Of a stretch of DNA of 64,000 nucleotides, positions 36,173 to 45,871 are shown one piece after another. The stretch lies in the NCBI RefSeq assembly GCF_900114375.1, contig NZ_FOSV01000006.1, forward strand, positions 23,679 through 87,678. Direction: 5' to 3'. Numbering within the stretch: position 1 is the first letter of the stretch; every line of letters starts with the position of its first letter. Below the pieces are notes generated by a model. That model saw nothing but the letters and a program-made list of their open reading frames with translations, had not been told where the DNA came from and searched no databases. Source of the stretch: Methylorubrum salsuginis. GTDB lineage: Bacteria; Pseudomonadota; Alphaproteobacteria; Rhizobiales; Beijerinckiaceae. Both the position numbers and the translations under genes were made by a program.

Positions 36173-36267
36173 TGAGGACAACGACGTTTCTCCCGAGACC
36201 GTGATGTTGCACCGCAACATAGGCGTGCGGTTACGGCGGCTTTCTTACATGCTCATTATAAAAACAT

Positions 36268-36388
36268 AAAGATGCCGGCACGGAAACCGCGCCGGCATCT
36301 CTTTGCATGGCTGGACCATGCGACCGAGCGTCTCTGACGTGCCCCTGGGCGGACCGGGGGCTCCCCCGCCGGCCCGGAAGCCGGCGGG
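36268..36388 (-). terminator. Terminator-like hairpins between xoxF and xoxG
   Basis: On the minus strand, after the xoxF stop, CCGCCGGcttccggGCCGGCGG (36367-36388) is followed by a longer stem of AAAGAGATGCCGGC with GCCGGCATCTTT (36304-36268). A T-rich tract (ATGTTTTTATAATG) comes next. Both lie inside the xox operon, before xoxG. They may cause partial termination or protect the 3' end of a separate xoxF message. Confidence 0.8.
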
Positions 36389-36403
36389 AGATGGTCGGGA
36401 GAC

Positions 36404-38209
36404 TTAGTTGTTCGGCAGGGAGAAGACGGTGAGCTGACCGCCGAGGTTGGTGTAGCTCGACAGGGCGGCGTAGCCACCCACCGCGCCGAGGCCGGCGTTC
36501 GGGTCGGTCAGACCGGCCGCGAGGCCGATGCCGGCCCAGCCGCCGACGCCCGACAGGACGCCCACGTACTGCTTGCCCTTGTGCTCGTAGGTCATCACGT
36601 TGCCGATGATGCCCGACGGGGTCTTGAACTTGTACAGCTCCTTACCCGTCTTCGAGTCGACCGCCTTCAGGTAGCCCTCGAGGGTGCCGTAGAACACCAC
36701 GTCGCCCGCCGTCGCCAGCGCACCGCACCAAACCGAGAACTGCTCGGGGTTCGACCACTTGATCTTCCCGTTCACGCCGTCCCAGGCGATGAAGTTGCCC
36801 ATGCCGCCGTGCGAGCCGGGGGCCGGGTACATCGACAGGGTCGCGCCGACATAGGGCTGGCCCGGGGTGTAGGTCACCTTGAAGGGCTCGTAGTCCATGC
36901 AGACGTGGTTGGTCGGAACGTAGAACAGCTGGGTCTTGGGCGAGTAGGCCGCCGGCTGCTGGTCCTTCGAACCGAGCGCCGCCGGGCAGATGCCCTTGGA
37001 GTTCACGTCCTCACCGTTCTGCTCGGTCGAGTACTTCGACACGACCAGCGGACGGCCGTAGGTCTTCGAACCCTTGTCCATGTCGACCTTGGTGGCCCAG
37101 TTCACCACCGGATCGTACTTCTCGGCGACCAGCAGGGCGCCGGTGTCGCGGTTCAGCGTGTAGCCGAAGCCGTTACGGTCGAAGTGGGTCAGGAGCGGCT
37201 GCTCCTTGCCGTCGATCTTCTGATCCGTGAGGATCATCTCGTTGATGCCGTCGTAATCCCACTCGTCGTGGGGGGTCATCTGGTAGACCCACTTGGCCTT
37301 GCCGGTATCGGGGTTACGCGCCCACACCGTCATCGACCACTTGTTGTCGCCCGGACGCTGCTTCGGGTTCCAGGTCGAGGGGTTGCCCGAGCCGTAGTAG
37401 AAAAGGTCGAGCTTGGGATCGTAGGAGAACCAGCCCCAGGTGCAGCCGCCGCCCTGCTTCCACTGATCGCCTTCCCAGGTCTTCAGCGAAGCGTCCTTCT
37501 CGACCGGCTTGCCGAGCTCGGTGGTCTTGCCGGCTTCGATCAGGGTCTGATCGTCCGGGCCCATCGAGTAGCCGCGCCAGATCTTCTTGCCGTCCTTGAG
37601 CGAGTAGGCGGTGACGTGGCACTGCACGCCGAACTCGCCGCCGGAGATGCCGACGATGACCTTGTCCTTCACCGGGAGTACGGTGGCGGTGTTGGTCTCA
37701 CCCTTGGACGGGTCGCCGTTCTTGACCGACCAGTTCACCTTGCCGGTCTTGGCGTCGAGGGAGACGACGGTGGTGTCGGCCTGGTGCAGGATGATCGTGC
37801 CGTCAGCGTAGGCCAGACCGCGGTTGACGGTGTCGCAGCACATCACCGGGATGACCGACGGGTCCTGCTTCGGCTCGTACTTCCACACGATCTTGGCGCC
37901 CTGGTCGAGGTCGAGGGCGTAGACGATGTTCGGGAAGGGGGTGTGGACGTACATCATGTTGCCGACGACGAGCGGGGCGCCCTCGTGGCCGCGCAGCACG
38001 CCGGTCGAGAAGGTCCAGGCGACCTGGAGGTTCTTGACGTTGCTGGCGTTGATCTGGTCGAGCTTGGAATAGCGGGTGTTGGCGTAATCGACCGTCTGAA
38101 GCGCCTGCTCCGCCGGGTTGGCGATGGACTTCAGAACGCTCTCGTTGGCCAGGGCCGGGGTCGCCGCAGCGATGCCAGCGCCGAGGGCGAGAAGGTGTAC
38201 CGCTCTCAT
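36404..38209 (-). CDS. xoxF: Lanthanide-dependent methanol dehydrogenase XoxF
   Basis: 601 residues from the ATG at 38209 (ribosome site GGAGGAATCC). The signal peptide is about 1-21. It is an eight-bladed quinoprotein propeller with tryptophan-docking motifs. The adjacent cysteines C124-C125 ([10 protein letters not shown]) form the active-site disulfide. The catalytic Asp318 is followed by Asp320 in [12 protein letters not shown]. Calcium MxaF enzymes have Ala at the second position, and the extra Asp coordinates La/Ce/Pr/Nd. The enzyme oxidises methanol to formaldehyde or formate in the periplasm with PQQ and Ln3+. PQQ would come from the operon at 28.4-31.8 kb. Its small MxaI-type subunit is absent, as expected for XoxF. 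Confidence 0.98.
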   Translation of the reverse strand: MRAVHLLALGAGIAAATPALANESVLKSIANPAEQALQTVDYANTRYSKLDQINASNVKNLQVAWTFSTGVLRGHEGAPLVVGNMMYVHTPFPNIVYALDLDQGAKIVWKYEPKQDPSVIPVMCCDTVNRGLAYADGTIILHQADTTVVSLDAKTGKVNWSVKNGDPSKGETNTATVLPVKDKVIVGISGGEFGVQCHVTAYSLKDGKKIWRGYSMGPDDQTLIEAGKTTELGKPVEKDASLKTWEGDQWKQGGGCTWGWFSYDPKLDLFYYGSGNPSTWNPKQRPGDNKWSMTVWARNPDTGKAKWVYQMTPHDEWDYDGINEMILTDQKIDGKEQPLLTHFDRNGFGYTLNRDTGALLVAEKYDPVVNWATKVDMDKGSKTYGRPLVVSKYSTEQNGEDVNSKGICPAALGSKDQQPAAYSPKTQLFYVPTNHVCMDYEPFKVTYTPGQPYVGATLSMYPAPGSHGGMGNFIAWDGVNGKIKWSNPEQFSVWCGALATAGDVVFYGTLEGYLKAVDSKTGKELYKFKTPSGIIGNVMTYEHKGKQYVGVLSGVGGWAGIGLAAGLTDPNAGLGAVGGYAALSSYTNLGGQLTVFSLPNN

Positions 38210-38859
38210 GGATTCCTCCGACAGATCTTGATCTTCAGCAGACAGCACAAAGTCTTGCCGCTGAAGACTGACCTGTTGTTTGCGACAGGGATCAGTTGAG
38301 CTCCGGCAACTCGCGAAAAGACGCCGACGGCACGGGATTATCCCGATCCATCAACGGCTTACCCGGTCGGAGCCGCATCCCTAGCGGCCCCCTCAGTCCG
38401 AAGCTTGAACGAACTCTAAGAAAATTTCGGGCGGCGTCAACACGCTTTCTCTGGTCGAATGTCGCAGGTGGGCAGGCACAGTCGGATAAATTTTCTTGTC
38501 GCCGCCGCCTTTTTGCGCTGCAACAAATTGTACGCGGCGCAAAAGTCCATGGTTCAACTTGGAAAGAATCGGGACATCGCGCTCTTCACCATGCATCTTC
38601 GGAATGCGGTTTCGGGCAAATTCGGCAATTGATCCGACGCCATGCGTGGATTGCAGCGCCGCCCGAGGCATCGCTCGCGCGAGACCGTCGTCCGCGCACG
38701 GCGGAGTCCAAGCGCTTCGGATCGTTCGTGGATCGGGCTTAGGCCGTCTGGTCGGCGACGCCGCAGTGGAAAGGCGGCGTTTCGTGCGTTGCCTTGCCGC
38801 ATCCTCCCGGTCGCAAACGGCACCGGGTGTGCGCGAACCGCGAATCGGCGATTCGAGAA
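38210..38859. promoter_or_regulatory. 650-base region upstream of xoxF
   Basis: No credible gene. It contains the xoxF promoter and, on the ABC side, the end of the transporter operon. AT-rich patches lie at 38410-38430 and 38485-38535. A perfect 8-bp inverted repeat TTTTGCGC (38511-38518) / GCGCAAAA (38537-38544), spaced by 18 bases, is an operator candidate, and GGGATTATCCC at 38335-38345 is a shorter palindrome nearer the gene. Regulation by lanthanides or the MxbDM system is known in this species; the matching DNA sites are not identifiable by eye. Confidence 0.5.
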
Positions 38860-39645
38860 TTACTGCGCGATGACGCCGGGGAAGCGCCCGGCGAGGTCGG
38901 CGCGGGTCGCCTCGAGGAAGCTGCGGTCGCGCTGCCCCCTGGGACGGTCGAGGGGCACGGCGGCGAGCAGGTGCGCGGGCCGGGCCGAGACCAGCAGCAG
39001 CCGGTCGGCGATCTCCAGGGCCTCCCCCACATTGTGGGTGACCATGAGGATGCTGGTTCTCCGCTGGGCCACGGTCTCGACCACGAGGGCGCGCAGGCCC
39101 GCGGCGGCGTTGTCGTCGAGGGAGACGAACGGCTCGTCGAGGACGAGGACGCGCGGCTCCAGCGCGAGCGCCCGGGCGAGCGCCACCCGCCGCTGCATCC
39201 CGAGCGACAGGGCGCCGGGAAAGCGCCCGCGCCAGGGGGTCAACCCGAGGGTTTCGAACACCCCGTCGAGATCGCGCCCGCGCCGCTCCCGCGGCAGGCC
39301 GAGGCGCACGTTCTGCTCGATGGTCCGCCACGGCAGCAGGCGCGGATCCTGGAACACCATCGCGATGCCGACCGCGTTCGGGTCCGGCGTCACCGCGCCC
39401 TCGAAATCCGGGTCGAGCCCGAGGAGGATGCGCAGGGTCGTGGTCTTGCCCGCCCCCGAGGGGCCGATGAGGCAGGTGATCTCGGCCGGTCGCAGCGAGA
39501 AAGCGAGGTCCCGCACCGCCTCGACCGGCTCGGTGCGGGCGCGGCGATAGACCTTGCGGTCGATCCGGACGGTCAGCAGCGGCGCGGCGGCCGCATTCAG
39601 TTCAGCGCCTGCGGCGGGTTCGAACTCAGCGCCAGCGGCGGACAT
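38860..39645 (-). CDS. ABC transporter ATPase, NitT/TauT type
   Basis: 261 residues. Walker A is GPSGAGKTT (about 66-74), the Q-loop VFQDPRLLPWR, the signature LSLGMQRRVALARAL (departing from LSGGQ), Walker B RVLVLDEPF and the switch His in VTHNVGEAL. It powers the importer made with the permease encoded immediately upstream, whose end it overlaps by 20 bases. It is the last gene of the SBP-permease-ATPase operon. The closest family handles sulfonates, nitrate, thiamine precursors and similar small solutes. The substrate here is unknown, and the position just upstream of xoxF is suggestive only. Confidence 0.9.
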   Translation of the reverse strand: MSAAGAEFEPAAGAELNAAAAPLLTVRIDRKVYRRARTEPVEAVRDLAFSLRPAEITCLIGPSGAGKTTTLRILLGLDPDFEGAVTPDPNAVGIAMVFQDPRLLPWRTIEQNVRLGLPRERRGRDLDGVFETLGLTPWRGRFPGALSLGMQRRVALARALALEPRVLVLDEPFVSLDDNAAAGLRALVVETVAQRRTSILMVTHNVGEALEIADRLLLVSARPAHLLAAVPLDRPRGQRDRSFLEATRADLAGRFPGVIAQ

Positions 39646-40360
39646 GGGCGTCGAGGGGCTGGAGGATCAGGGCGTCGATGGCGAGCATCACGCTCATGAA
39701 GACGACGCTGTAGCCGATCACGGCGGTCACGTCGAAGAGGGTGAAGTAGTAGTTGATGGCAAAGCCCACCCCGTTCGGGCGCCCGAGCAGCTCGACGACG
39801 AGCACGATCTTCCAGGCGAGCGAGATGCCCGAGCGGGCCGCCGCCACCATGAAGGGCTGGAGCTGCGGCAGCAGCACGTGGGCGATCCAGGTGCGGCGGT
39901 CGAACCGGTAGGTGCGGGCCATCTCCTCCAGGCCGGGATCGAGGCCGCGCGCACCCTCGCGCATGATGACGGCGACGTTGGGCAGCTTGTTGATGGCCAC
40001 CGCCACGATCGCCGCGGTCTCGGTCAGCCCGAGCCAGACATAGGCCAGCACCGTCACGACGAGGGCCGGCGTGTTCAGCACCACGAGGAGCGGCGTGTCG
40101 AGGAGGCGGTCGGCGAGCTTCGAGCGCCCGAGCGCGATGCCGAGCAGCACGCCCAGGCTCATGGCGATGACGAAGGACACGCCGACGCGGGCGAGCGTGA
40201 CCCCGACATTGAACAGCAGGTTGCCGCTCTGCGCCTCGCGCAGGATGAAGGCGAAGACCGCGCTCGGCGCGGGAAGCGTCCTGACGTCGGCATAGACCGA
40301 GACGCCCTGCCACAGGGCGAGCAGGACGGCGAGGGAGACGAGGCGCGCGACGAGAGCCAT
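39626..40360 (-). CDS. ABC transporter permease, NitT/TauT type
   Basis: 244 residues with about six membrane helices. The binding-protein-dependent permease EAA loop lies around EEMARTYRFDRRTWIAHVLLP. The N-terminus starts with an uncleaved helix (LVSLAVLLALWQGVSVYA). It forms the membrane channel with the neighbouring ATPase. The gap of 35 bases to the upstream SBP gene and the 20-base overlap with the ATPase show one operon. Confidence 0.9.
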   Translation of the reverse strand: MALVARLVSLAVLLALWQGVSVYADVRTLPAPSAVFAFILREAQSGNLLFNVGVTLARVGVSFVIAMSLGVLLGIALGRSKLADRLLDTPLLVVLNTPALVVTVLAYVWLGLTETAAIVAVAINKLPNVAVIMREGARGLDPGLEEMARTYRFDRRTWIAHVLLPQLQPFMVAAARSGISLAWKIVLVVELLGRPNGVGFAINYYFTLFDVTAVIGYSVVFMSVMLAIDALILQPLDAHVRRWR

Positions 40361-40395
40361 GCGGTCGGGTCAGGCGGCCGGAGCGGGCATCGACC

Positions 40396-41376
40396 TCACG
40401 CTTTGGACGCGTCGAGGTAGAGGTCCGGGGGCAGGGTCTTGCCGGAGCCGAGGAGCTGCGGGCCCGCCAGCCGTGCCAGCGTCGCGTAGATGCGCTCGCC
40501 GTCCGCCCGCTCGGCCCCGACGGTGCGGCGGGGGATGCCGGAGAGGAATTCGCGCTTGAGCGCCTCGAAAGTGGCGTCGTCGTCCGCCGCCATCAGCGGG
40601 CGCACGGTCGCCCACAGGGCGGGGTCGCTCGCCAGCGCGTCCTTGGCCGCGGTGGAAGCGCGGGCGAAGCCCTTCACGACCTCGGGACGCTCCGTGACGG
40701 TGCGCCCCTCGAACAGGTAGCCGATCAGCGCCACCGGGCCTTGCGCGCCGAAAGCACGCATCACGTCGTCGGCGGAAATCAGGCGCTTGAAGCCCTTGGC
40801 CTGGAGCCGGGCGCAATACTGCCAGTAGAGAAGCGCGGCATCGAGTTCGCCGCTCTCCAGCTTCTGCGCCAGCAGCGGGGGGGCGCCGTAGGCGATCTGC
40901 GCGGCGGAATCGAGATCGAGCCCGGCGGTCTCGCGTCCCTGCGCCTTCAGAAGGATCCAGTTCTTGTCCAGCGCGCCGCCCGCGACGCCGAGGCGCTTGC
41001 CCGCGAGGCCCTTGAGATCGGTGATCGGGCTGCCCTCGGGCACCATCAGGGCGCCCTCGGTGGTGGAATAGGGCGCAAAGCGCACGCCGCGGCCCTCGTT
41101 GCCGAGACGCGCCGCCCAGATCAGATCGCCGACGATGGCATCGACCTGGTCGCCCAGGAAGGCGATGCGGGCGGCATCGTTGCCCGCGAGCTTGACGGTT
41201 TCGAGGGTGAAGCCGTTCGCCTCGTCGAGGCGCCGCTCCTTGATTACGGCGGCCTCCCAGGAGGCCGTGCCGAACGGCAGGACGCCGAGACGGAACGTGT
41301 CCGCCGCCGCACGCGCCGAGCCGAATCCGGCCAGCGCCGCCGCTCCGGCCGCGAGCACTCCGCGCCGTGACAGCAT
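40396..41376 (-). CDS. ABC transporter substrate-binding protein, NitT/TauT type
   Basis: 326 residues from the ATG at 41376, with GGGAGGTG as ribosome site. The longer frame to 41580 lacks coding character. The signal peptide MLSRRGVLAAGAAALAGFGS has a twin-arginine look, so Tat export is possible. The mature protein has the SsuA/THI5-like type II binding fold: FRLGVLPFGTASWEAAVIKE, VDAIVGDLIWAARLGNEGRG, LKGLAGKRLGVAGGALDKNW, AQIAYGAPPLLAQKLESGELDAALLYWQY. The ligand cannot be deduced. It is divergent from the pterin dehydratase gene with 197 bases between starts. Confidence 0.88.
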   Translation of the reverse strand: MLSRRGVLAAGAAALAGFGSARAAADTFRLGVLPFGTASWEAAVIKERRLDEANGFTLETVKLAGNDAARIAFLGDQVDAIVGDLIWAARLGNEGRGVRFAPYSTTEGALMVPEGSPITDLKGLAGKRLGVAGGALDKNWILLKAQGRETAGLDLDSAAQIAYGAPPLLAQKLESGELDAALLYWQYCARLQAKGFKRLISADDVMRAFGAQGPVALIGYLFEGRTVTERPEVVKGFARASTAAKDALASDPALWATVRPLMAADDDATFEALKREFLSGIPRRTVGAERADGERIYATLARLAGPQLLGSGKTLPPDLYLDASKA

Positions 41377-41573
41377 CGGCGTCACCTCCCGCTGTTCCGG
41401 CGACCGCCTCGGGCCGCCATCCTGTTGAAGAATCTCATAAGCGCTGCCCCCGGCGGCGTCCACCGCCACCCCCGGCCTTTCCCGTGCGACACGCAGCCGT
41501 GATCGGCTCGCCCGGCTTGCGCGCCCGTCCGCCCCATCGCACCTTCCCGGGCGACGAAAACGGGAGGCGAACG

Positions 41574-41951
41574 ATGTCACAGGCGCGCGAAGCGGTGTTC
41601 GACGAGGCCACGGTCGAGCGGCGGCTCAAGGAAGAGCTGCCGCACTGGCGGCTGGAGGACGGCTGGATCCGCCGCACCTACAAGACCGCCTCGTGGAAGG
41701 GCACGCTGATGGTGATCAACACGGTCGGCCATCTGGCGGAAGCCGCGTGGCACCATCCCGACCTCACCGCGTCCTATGCCTGGGTCGAGGTGCGGCTGAT
41801 GAACCATGCCGCCAAGGGCATCACCGAGAAGGACTTTTTGCTGGCGAAGAAGATCGAGGAGGTGGTGGCTTGGCAGCCGGGCGCGGAGGGCGGCGCGCTG
41901 GAGGGCACGCCGGGCGACCCGCGCTTCGCCTACATCAAGTACGAGAAGTAA
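41574..41951 (+). CDS. phhB: Pterin-4a-carbinolamine dehydratase
   Basis: 125 residues from the ATG at 41574 (ribosome site GGGAGG). The PCD fold has the active-site motif AEAAWHHPDLTASYAWVEV (H-H-P-D-L) and LMNHAAKGITEKDFLLAKKI. The usual family length is about 100, and this protein has a C-terminal extension rich in Gly/Glu. It dehydrates 4a-hydroxytetrahydropterin to recycle pterin cofactors. No phenylalanine hydroxylase gene is adjacent, so a role in pterin metabolism or as a DCoH-type accessory is open. In methylotrophs such proteins also accompany pterin-rich C1 pathways. Confidence 0.88.
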   Translation: MSQAREAVFDEATVERRLKEELPHWRLEDGWIRRTYKTASWKGTLMVINTVGHLAEAAWHHPDLTASYAWVEVRLMNHAAKGITEKDFLLAKKIEEVVAWQPGAEGGALEGTPGDPRFAYIKYEK

Positions 41952-41954
41952 GAC

Positions 41955-42069
41955 CCATCGGCGATGATCCTGCCTCATCGCCGATGGCCCTCGCGATGGC
42001 GGGGCGGCGGGCGTCCACCGGACGCACGGAACAGGACCACCGGTCCGGTTCCGTGCCGCTCGGTATGAG
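41955..42069 (+). repeat. Dispersed intergenic repeat, family A, copy 3
   Basis: Begins four bases after the phhB stop. It matches the reverse complement of 22091-22208 at about 90% in the best 95 bases and 26005-26112 more weakly. Internal complementarity (CATCGGCGATGA..TCATCGCCGATGG and ACGGAAC..GTTCCGT) predicts two hairpins, so it may also terminate phhB. Confidence 0.85.
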
Positions 42070-42443
42070 CCGTGCCGCCGCCTCGATCCTTCGGCACACG
42101 TGCCGGACGATCGGGCGGCGGCTCCTCCCTCCTGCTCCCTAGGACCGCCGCGCGAGCCTCATGCCCCGGGGTCGCGCTGTCGGGGTCAGACGGGCGCCGA
42201 GTGGCATTCTTTTGCCGGACAATCGCCTGGATGCCTGCACCGGCGCGGCTGCAGCCGGCCTTCGGCCCTGCGAGCCGGAGCATACAAGGACCTATGACAT
42301 CAGACACCAGGAGCATTGCGCAAGCATCGGGACAAATCAACACGCCAATCCCGACATCTCTTTGTTCTTATGATCTTATAATTCGAAATATCATTCGTGC
42401 CGACACTCGACTGTTTTATTAATGAATCCATGCCAACAACGAC
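42070..42443. promoter_or_regulatory. Leader region of the chemoreceptor gene with AT-rich patch
   Basis: 374 bases, no credible gene. The part 42350-42425 is strikingly AT-rich (TTGTTCTTATGATCTTATAA, TTTTATTAATGAATCC) compared with the surroundings and is the probable promoter of the downstream chemoreceptor. Confidence 0.5.
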
Positions 42444-44633
42444 ATGCTCCAGATGACGGCGTGGACAGTGACGACAATGTTGAACTTCGGTCGGTTGACG
42501 ATACGGTTGCCCGCCATGACGATCGGGCTTGCCCTCATCAGTGCCGCGGCGATGGGAGGGTTCAGCTGGAACTCCGCCCGCACCAGCCTGATCGAGGAAG
42601 CCCGTCACCGCCTCCAGCTTACGGCTGCGGCCGAGCGCAACAGCATCGTCCTGATCGCCGAGCGCCTCCAGGCGGACTTCCTGGCCGTCGCCTCCCATCC
42701 CCTGCTCGCGGCGAACGCGCCGGACCTGATCGAGATGCTCGACACGTCCAGGGAGGATACGGCCGCGATGGTGAAGGCGTTCAGGGCGCCCGCCACGGTC
42801 GAGGCCCGCATCGCCTTCGACGGCCTGTCCACCAACACGCTGTACGGGCGCCGCCATGCCAAGGTGCAGGACGTCGCCCGCAAGCTCGTCGGACAGCCGG
42901 GCTATGCCGACCTGATGGTGATCGATGAGGCGGGCCGCGTCGTCTACACGACGACGAAGGGTGAGGACTTCGCCAAGTCCGTGATGGACCCCTCGCTGAA
43001 CCGGACCGGCATCGCGCGGCTCTACGACCGCCTGCGCTTCGGCGACGACCAGACCGTCCTGTTCGAGGATTTCGCGCCCTACCCGGTCGGCGAAGGGCCC
43101 TCGGCCTTCATCGGCCGCGTCCTGACCAAGCCCGCGAGCATCGCGATGGGCACCGACAACGTCGAGGAGCGGGCCGGCTTCGTGGTGCTGCGCGTCGATT
43201 CGAAGCTGTTCGACCGGACCCTGTCGAAGCGCAACGGCCTGGGAGAGACGGGCCAGGCCTTCGCCCTCGGTGGGGACGGGCTGCTGCGCAGCAACCCGGC
43301 CCTGACGACCCAGGTGAAGGCAGGTCATTCCGTCACGTCTGCCGAACTCGATCCGAAATCGCTCACCGATCGCGAGACCTTCGCGTTCACCGACGACCGG
43401 GGTCGTCAGATGGGTGCCGTCGCCGGAGTGGAGGTGCTCGGCACCCCCTGGAAGGTCGTCGCCGTCCAGAGCGAGGCCGAGGCCATCGGCGCGGTGCAGA
43501 GCCTCTCGCGCACGCTCGCCCTGATCGGGCTCGGCGTGCTGGCCATGACCGCCCTGCTCGGCCTCGGCATGGCGCGGTCGATCGTCCGCCCCCTCGATGC
43601 CCTGACCCGCGCCCTGAATGCGCTCGCCGCCCGCGAGCCGCTGACCGAAGTTCCGGGGAGCGCCCGCCGGGACGAGATCGGCGACATCGCACAGGCCGTC
43701 GTGACGATCCGCGACATCTCGCTGGAGGAGGCCGCCCAGCAGCTCGAGACGACCGAGGCGGCCCGCCTGCGCGAGGAGCAGGCGCGCCGCTCGCTCCTGC
43801 GTGACCTCGCCGGCCGGTTCGAGAACTCCGTCGGCGGCATCGTCACCCGCGTCTCGACGGCGGTCGATGCGCTTCACGGCTCCTCGGACAGCATGAAGCG
43901 GGCGGTGGAGGATACGTCGCAGCGCTCCGGCAGCGTCGCCGCCGCGGCCGAGCAGACCGCGGCCAGCGTCAATGCCGTGGCTGCCGCCGCGGAAGAACTC
44001 GGCGCCACGGTCGAGGAGATCGGCCGGCTGGTCGAGCAGGCGACGGGCGTGTCCTCGGACGCCGTCCAGGAGGCGATCCGCACCGAGGAGATGATGGTGA
44101 CCCTGGCCGCCGCGGCCTCCCGCATCGACGACGTGGTCAACCTGGTCTCGAGCATCGCCGGCCAGACCAACCTCCTGGCGCTCAACGCGACGATCGAGGC
44201 GGCCCGGGCGGGCGAGGCCGGTCGCGGCTTCGCGGTCGTGGCCGTCGAGGTGAAGGAGCTGGCCGGCCAGACCACGCGGGCCACCGCGGAGATCGGCCAG
44301 CAGGTCGCCGCGATCCAGGCGGCGACGAACGGGGCGATGCAGGCGATCCAGGGCATCACCGCACGGATCCGGACGATGAATGCCGTCACGACGAACATCG
44401 CCGCCTCCGTGGAGGAGCAGGGCGTCACCACGCAGGAGATCGTTCGGAGCATGAACCAGGCTTCGGCCGGAACCGGCGCCGTGACGAGCGACATCGGCGA
44501 GGTGGCCCGTGTCGCCGACGAGGCCGGCCTCGCCGCCGGCTCCGTCCTCCAGGCCTCGGACGATCTGGCGCATCAATCCCAGCTTCTGCGCACCGAGGTC
44601 GAGCAGTTCCTCACCGATATCCGGGCCGCCTGA
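42444..44633 (+). CDS. Membrane methyl-accepting chemotaxis protein with dCache-type sensor
   Basis: 729 residues from the first in-frame ATG; ATGs at codons 4 and 12 are alternatives, and no ribosome site is clear. TM1 lies at about 20-42. A periplasmic double-Cache-like domain (about 45-355) has [20 protein letters not shown] and [22 protein letters not shown]2 lies at about 358-378 ([20 protein letters not shown]). A HAMP domain and then a signalling domain (about 460-725) follow, with the hairpin tip [20 protein letters not shown]. It should sense a small extracellular solute and control CheA. The ligand is unknown. Confidence 0.9.
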   Translation: MLQMTAWTVTTMLNFGRLTIRLPAMTIGLALISAAAMGGFSWNSARTSLIEEARHRLQLTAAAERNSIVLIAERLQADFLAVASHPLLAANAPDLIEMLDTSREDTAAMVKAFRAPATVEARIAFDGLSTNTLYGRRHAKVQDVARKLVGQPGYADLMVIDEAGRVVYTTTKGEDFAKSVMDPSLNRTGIARLYDRLRFGDDQTVLFEDFAPYPVGEGPSAFIGRVLTKPASIAMGTDNVEERAGFVVLRVDSKLFDRTLSKRNGLGETGQAFALGGDGLLRSNPALTTQVKAGHSVTSAELDPKSLTDRETFAFTDDRGRQMGAVAGVEVLGTPWKVVAVQSEAEAIGAVQSLSRTLALIGLGVLAMTALLGLGMARSIVRPLDALTRALNALAAREPLTEVPGSARRDEIGDIAQAVVTIRDISLEEAAQQLETTEAARLREEQARRSLLRDLAGRFENSVGGIVTRVSTAVDALHGSSDSMKRAVEDTSQRSGSVAAAAEQTAASVNAVAAAAEELGATVEEIGRLVEQATGVSSDAVQEAIRTEEMMVTLAAAASRIDDVVNLVSSIAGQTNLLALNATIEAARAGEAGRGFAVVAVEVKELAGQTTRATAEIGQQVAAIQAATNGAMQAIQGITARIRTMNAVTTNIAASVEEQGVTTQEIVRSMNQASAGTGAVTSDIGEVARVADEAGLAAGSVLQASDDLAHQSQLLRTEVEQFLTDIRAA

Positions 44634-44723
44634 GGCTCGGCGCGGCGGGATCCCCGCCGCGAAGACGCGGGACCCGGCGGCTGACCCCGCCGGGCATCCG
44701 GGCAAAGCGTGTGTCGCGGCGCG

Positions 44724-45296
44724 TCAGCGGCGCGGCGGGAGCCCGTCGCGGATCTGTTCGGCGAGGAACCGTTCCGCGCGTTGCCACGCCTCGTCCGTGT
44801 CGCCCCGGAAGTTGAGGTCGCGGGAGAGGATGTCCCGCCCCGTGCGGACCTCTACCAGCCGCGCCCAAAGCTGAAGGATCAGCGTGCTGCTCTTGTGGAC
44901 GACGCCGACGAAGACCCATTCGGCCCCTTCGTCCCGGGCGACGCGCAGGAGGCAGGCGGCATCCCCGGAGGGACAGGTCCGCAGGGGACCATCGATCGGA
45001 AGGAGCGTCGCACGGGCGAGACCGAGACGCGTGAGGTCGGCGGCGAGGTGTTCGCCGAGGCGCGCCAGCCGCTCGGCATGCTGGGCGGACTGATCGGTCG
45101 GTTCGCCGGAGGTGTCGAGGAGCTTGATCGGCAGCACCGCGAGCGAGGGCGGACGCAAGTCGTCCGCCCTCGCGGGTGTGGCGGCGAGCGCACCCATGAC
45201 GAGAGCAACGTGCTGGATCCGCGCGAAGCGTTTGTGCCTCGCCCTCCTGACGGGTCGCTCGCCGGATTGTCGCCGGGCGGAGGGAGAGGTGGACAT
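44724..45296 (-). CDS. Secreted DUF2380-like protein
   Basis: 190 residues. A charged N-terminus precedes a hydrophobic stretch ending near AATPARA|DD, consistent with a signal peptide. If export matters, a later start would shorten the Arg-rich leader. The mature part includes RPPSLAVLPIKLLDTSGEP, AERLARLGEHLAADLTRLGL, CPSGDAACLLRVARDEGAEW, GVVHKSSTLILQLWARLVEVRTG and AERFLAEQIRDGL. This pattern is like DUF2380/DUF3280 proteins, which resemble periplasmic FlgT/TolB-N-type domains. The function is unknown. The start overlaps the cupin stop (TGATG), so the two are coupled. Confidence 0.75.
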   Translation of the reverse strand: MSTSPSARRQSGERPVRRARHKRFARIQHVALVMGALAATPARADDLRPPSLAVLPIKLLDTSGEPTDQSAQHAERLARLGEHLAADLTRLGLARATLLPIDGPLRTCPSGDAACLLRVARDEGAEWVFVGVVHKSSTLILQLWARLVEVRTGRDILSRDLNFRGDTDEAWQRAERFLAEQIRDGLPPRR

Positions 45297-45739
45297 CAGG
45301 CCGACCTCGCGGCCTGCGCGGCGTGGAGCGCCTTGAATTCCGGGATGCCGAAGGCCGCGACGACGGCGTGGCCCTCATCGAGGATTTCGTAGACCGGGCC
45401 ATCGATGCCGCGGTTCGTGAAGTAGACGATCACGTCCTGATCGCCGCCGCCCTCCGTGTGGGGCTCGCCCCCGGCCCGGCCGGCGACGTAGCTGCCGACG
45501 GGTCTGATCTCCTTCAGGCTGCCGTCCGGCCGGTAGAGGCGCAACTCGCCCTGGAGAACGAGCGTTCGGTAATCGGCCCCATGCCGATGCAGGGCGATCC
45601 GCTGGTTGGCCGTGAACTTGAAGAGCAGGTCGACGATCCGCGCCTCCTCATCGACGCTCAGGATATGATAGGCGGCGTGGTCGAAGCCCTCGATGGTCTG
45701 CCACGCGATGGCGCGGTCGTCGAAGGGAAGCGTCGGCAT
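45296..45739 (-). CDS. Cupin-domain protein
   Basis: 147 residues from the ATG at 45739 with GGGAGGAC as ribosome site. The single cupin barrel has the metal-site motif in NQRIALHRHGADYRTLVLQGELRLY, with His-x-His and a later Glu/His replacement region, and SYVAGRAGGEPHTEGGG. This ChrR/acetylacetone-dioxygenase-like cupin class covers small dioxygenases and sensor domains. It is the first gene of a two-gene unit with the secreted DUF2380-like protein and is divergent from an AraC regulator that probably controls it. The substrate is unknown. Confidence 0.8.
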   Translation of the reverse strand: MPTLPFDDRAIAWQTIEGFDHAAYHILSVDEEARIVDLLFKFTANQRIALHRHGADYRTLVLQGELRLYRPDGSLKEIRPVGSYVAGRAGGEPHTEGGGDQDVIVYFTNRGIDGPVYEILDEGHAVVAAFGIPEFKALHAAQAARSA

Positions 45740-45871
45740 GGTGTCCTCCCGATAGGCCGCGCGCGGGCGGGAGGCCCGCGCTGCCTCGGCCGAGCCGGAT
45801 GGAAGACCGGTTTCGCTCGTCGCTCTTGCCATTCGGTGCCAGCCGGCCAACGCTGGGCGCGGGAGGCGCAC

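Noticed and set aside
38296..38742. Plus-strand 148-codon frame in the xoxF upstream gap
   Set aside because: No ribosome site and no family resemblance; codon use is unlike the neighbours.
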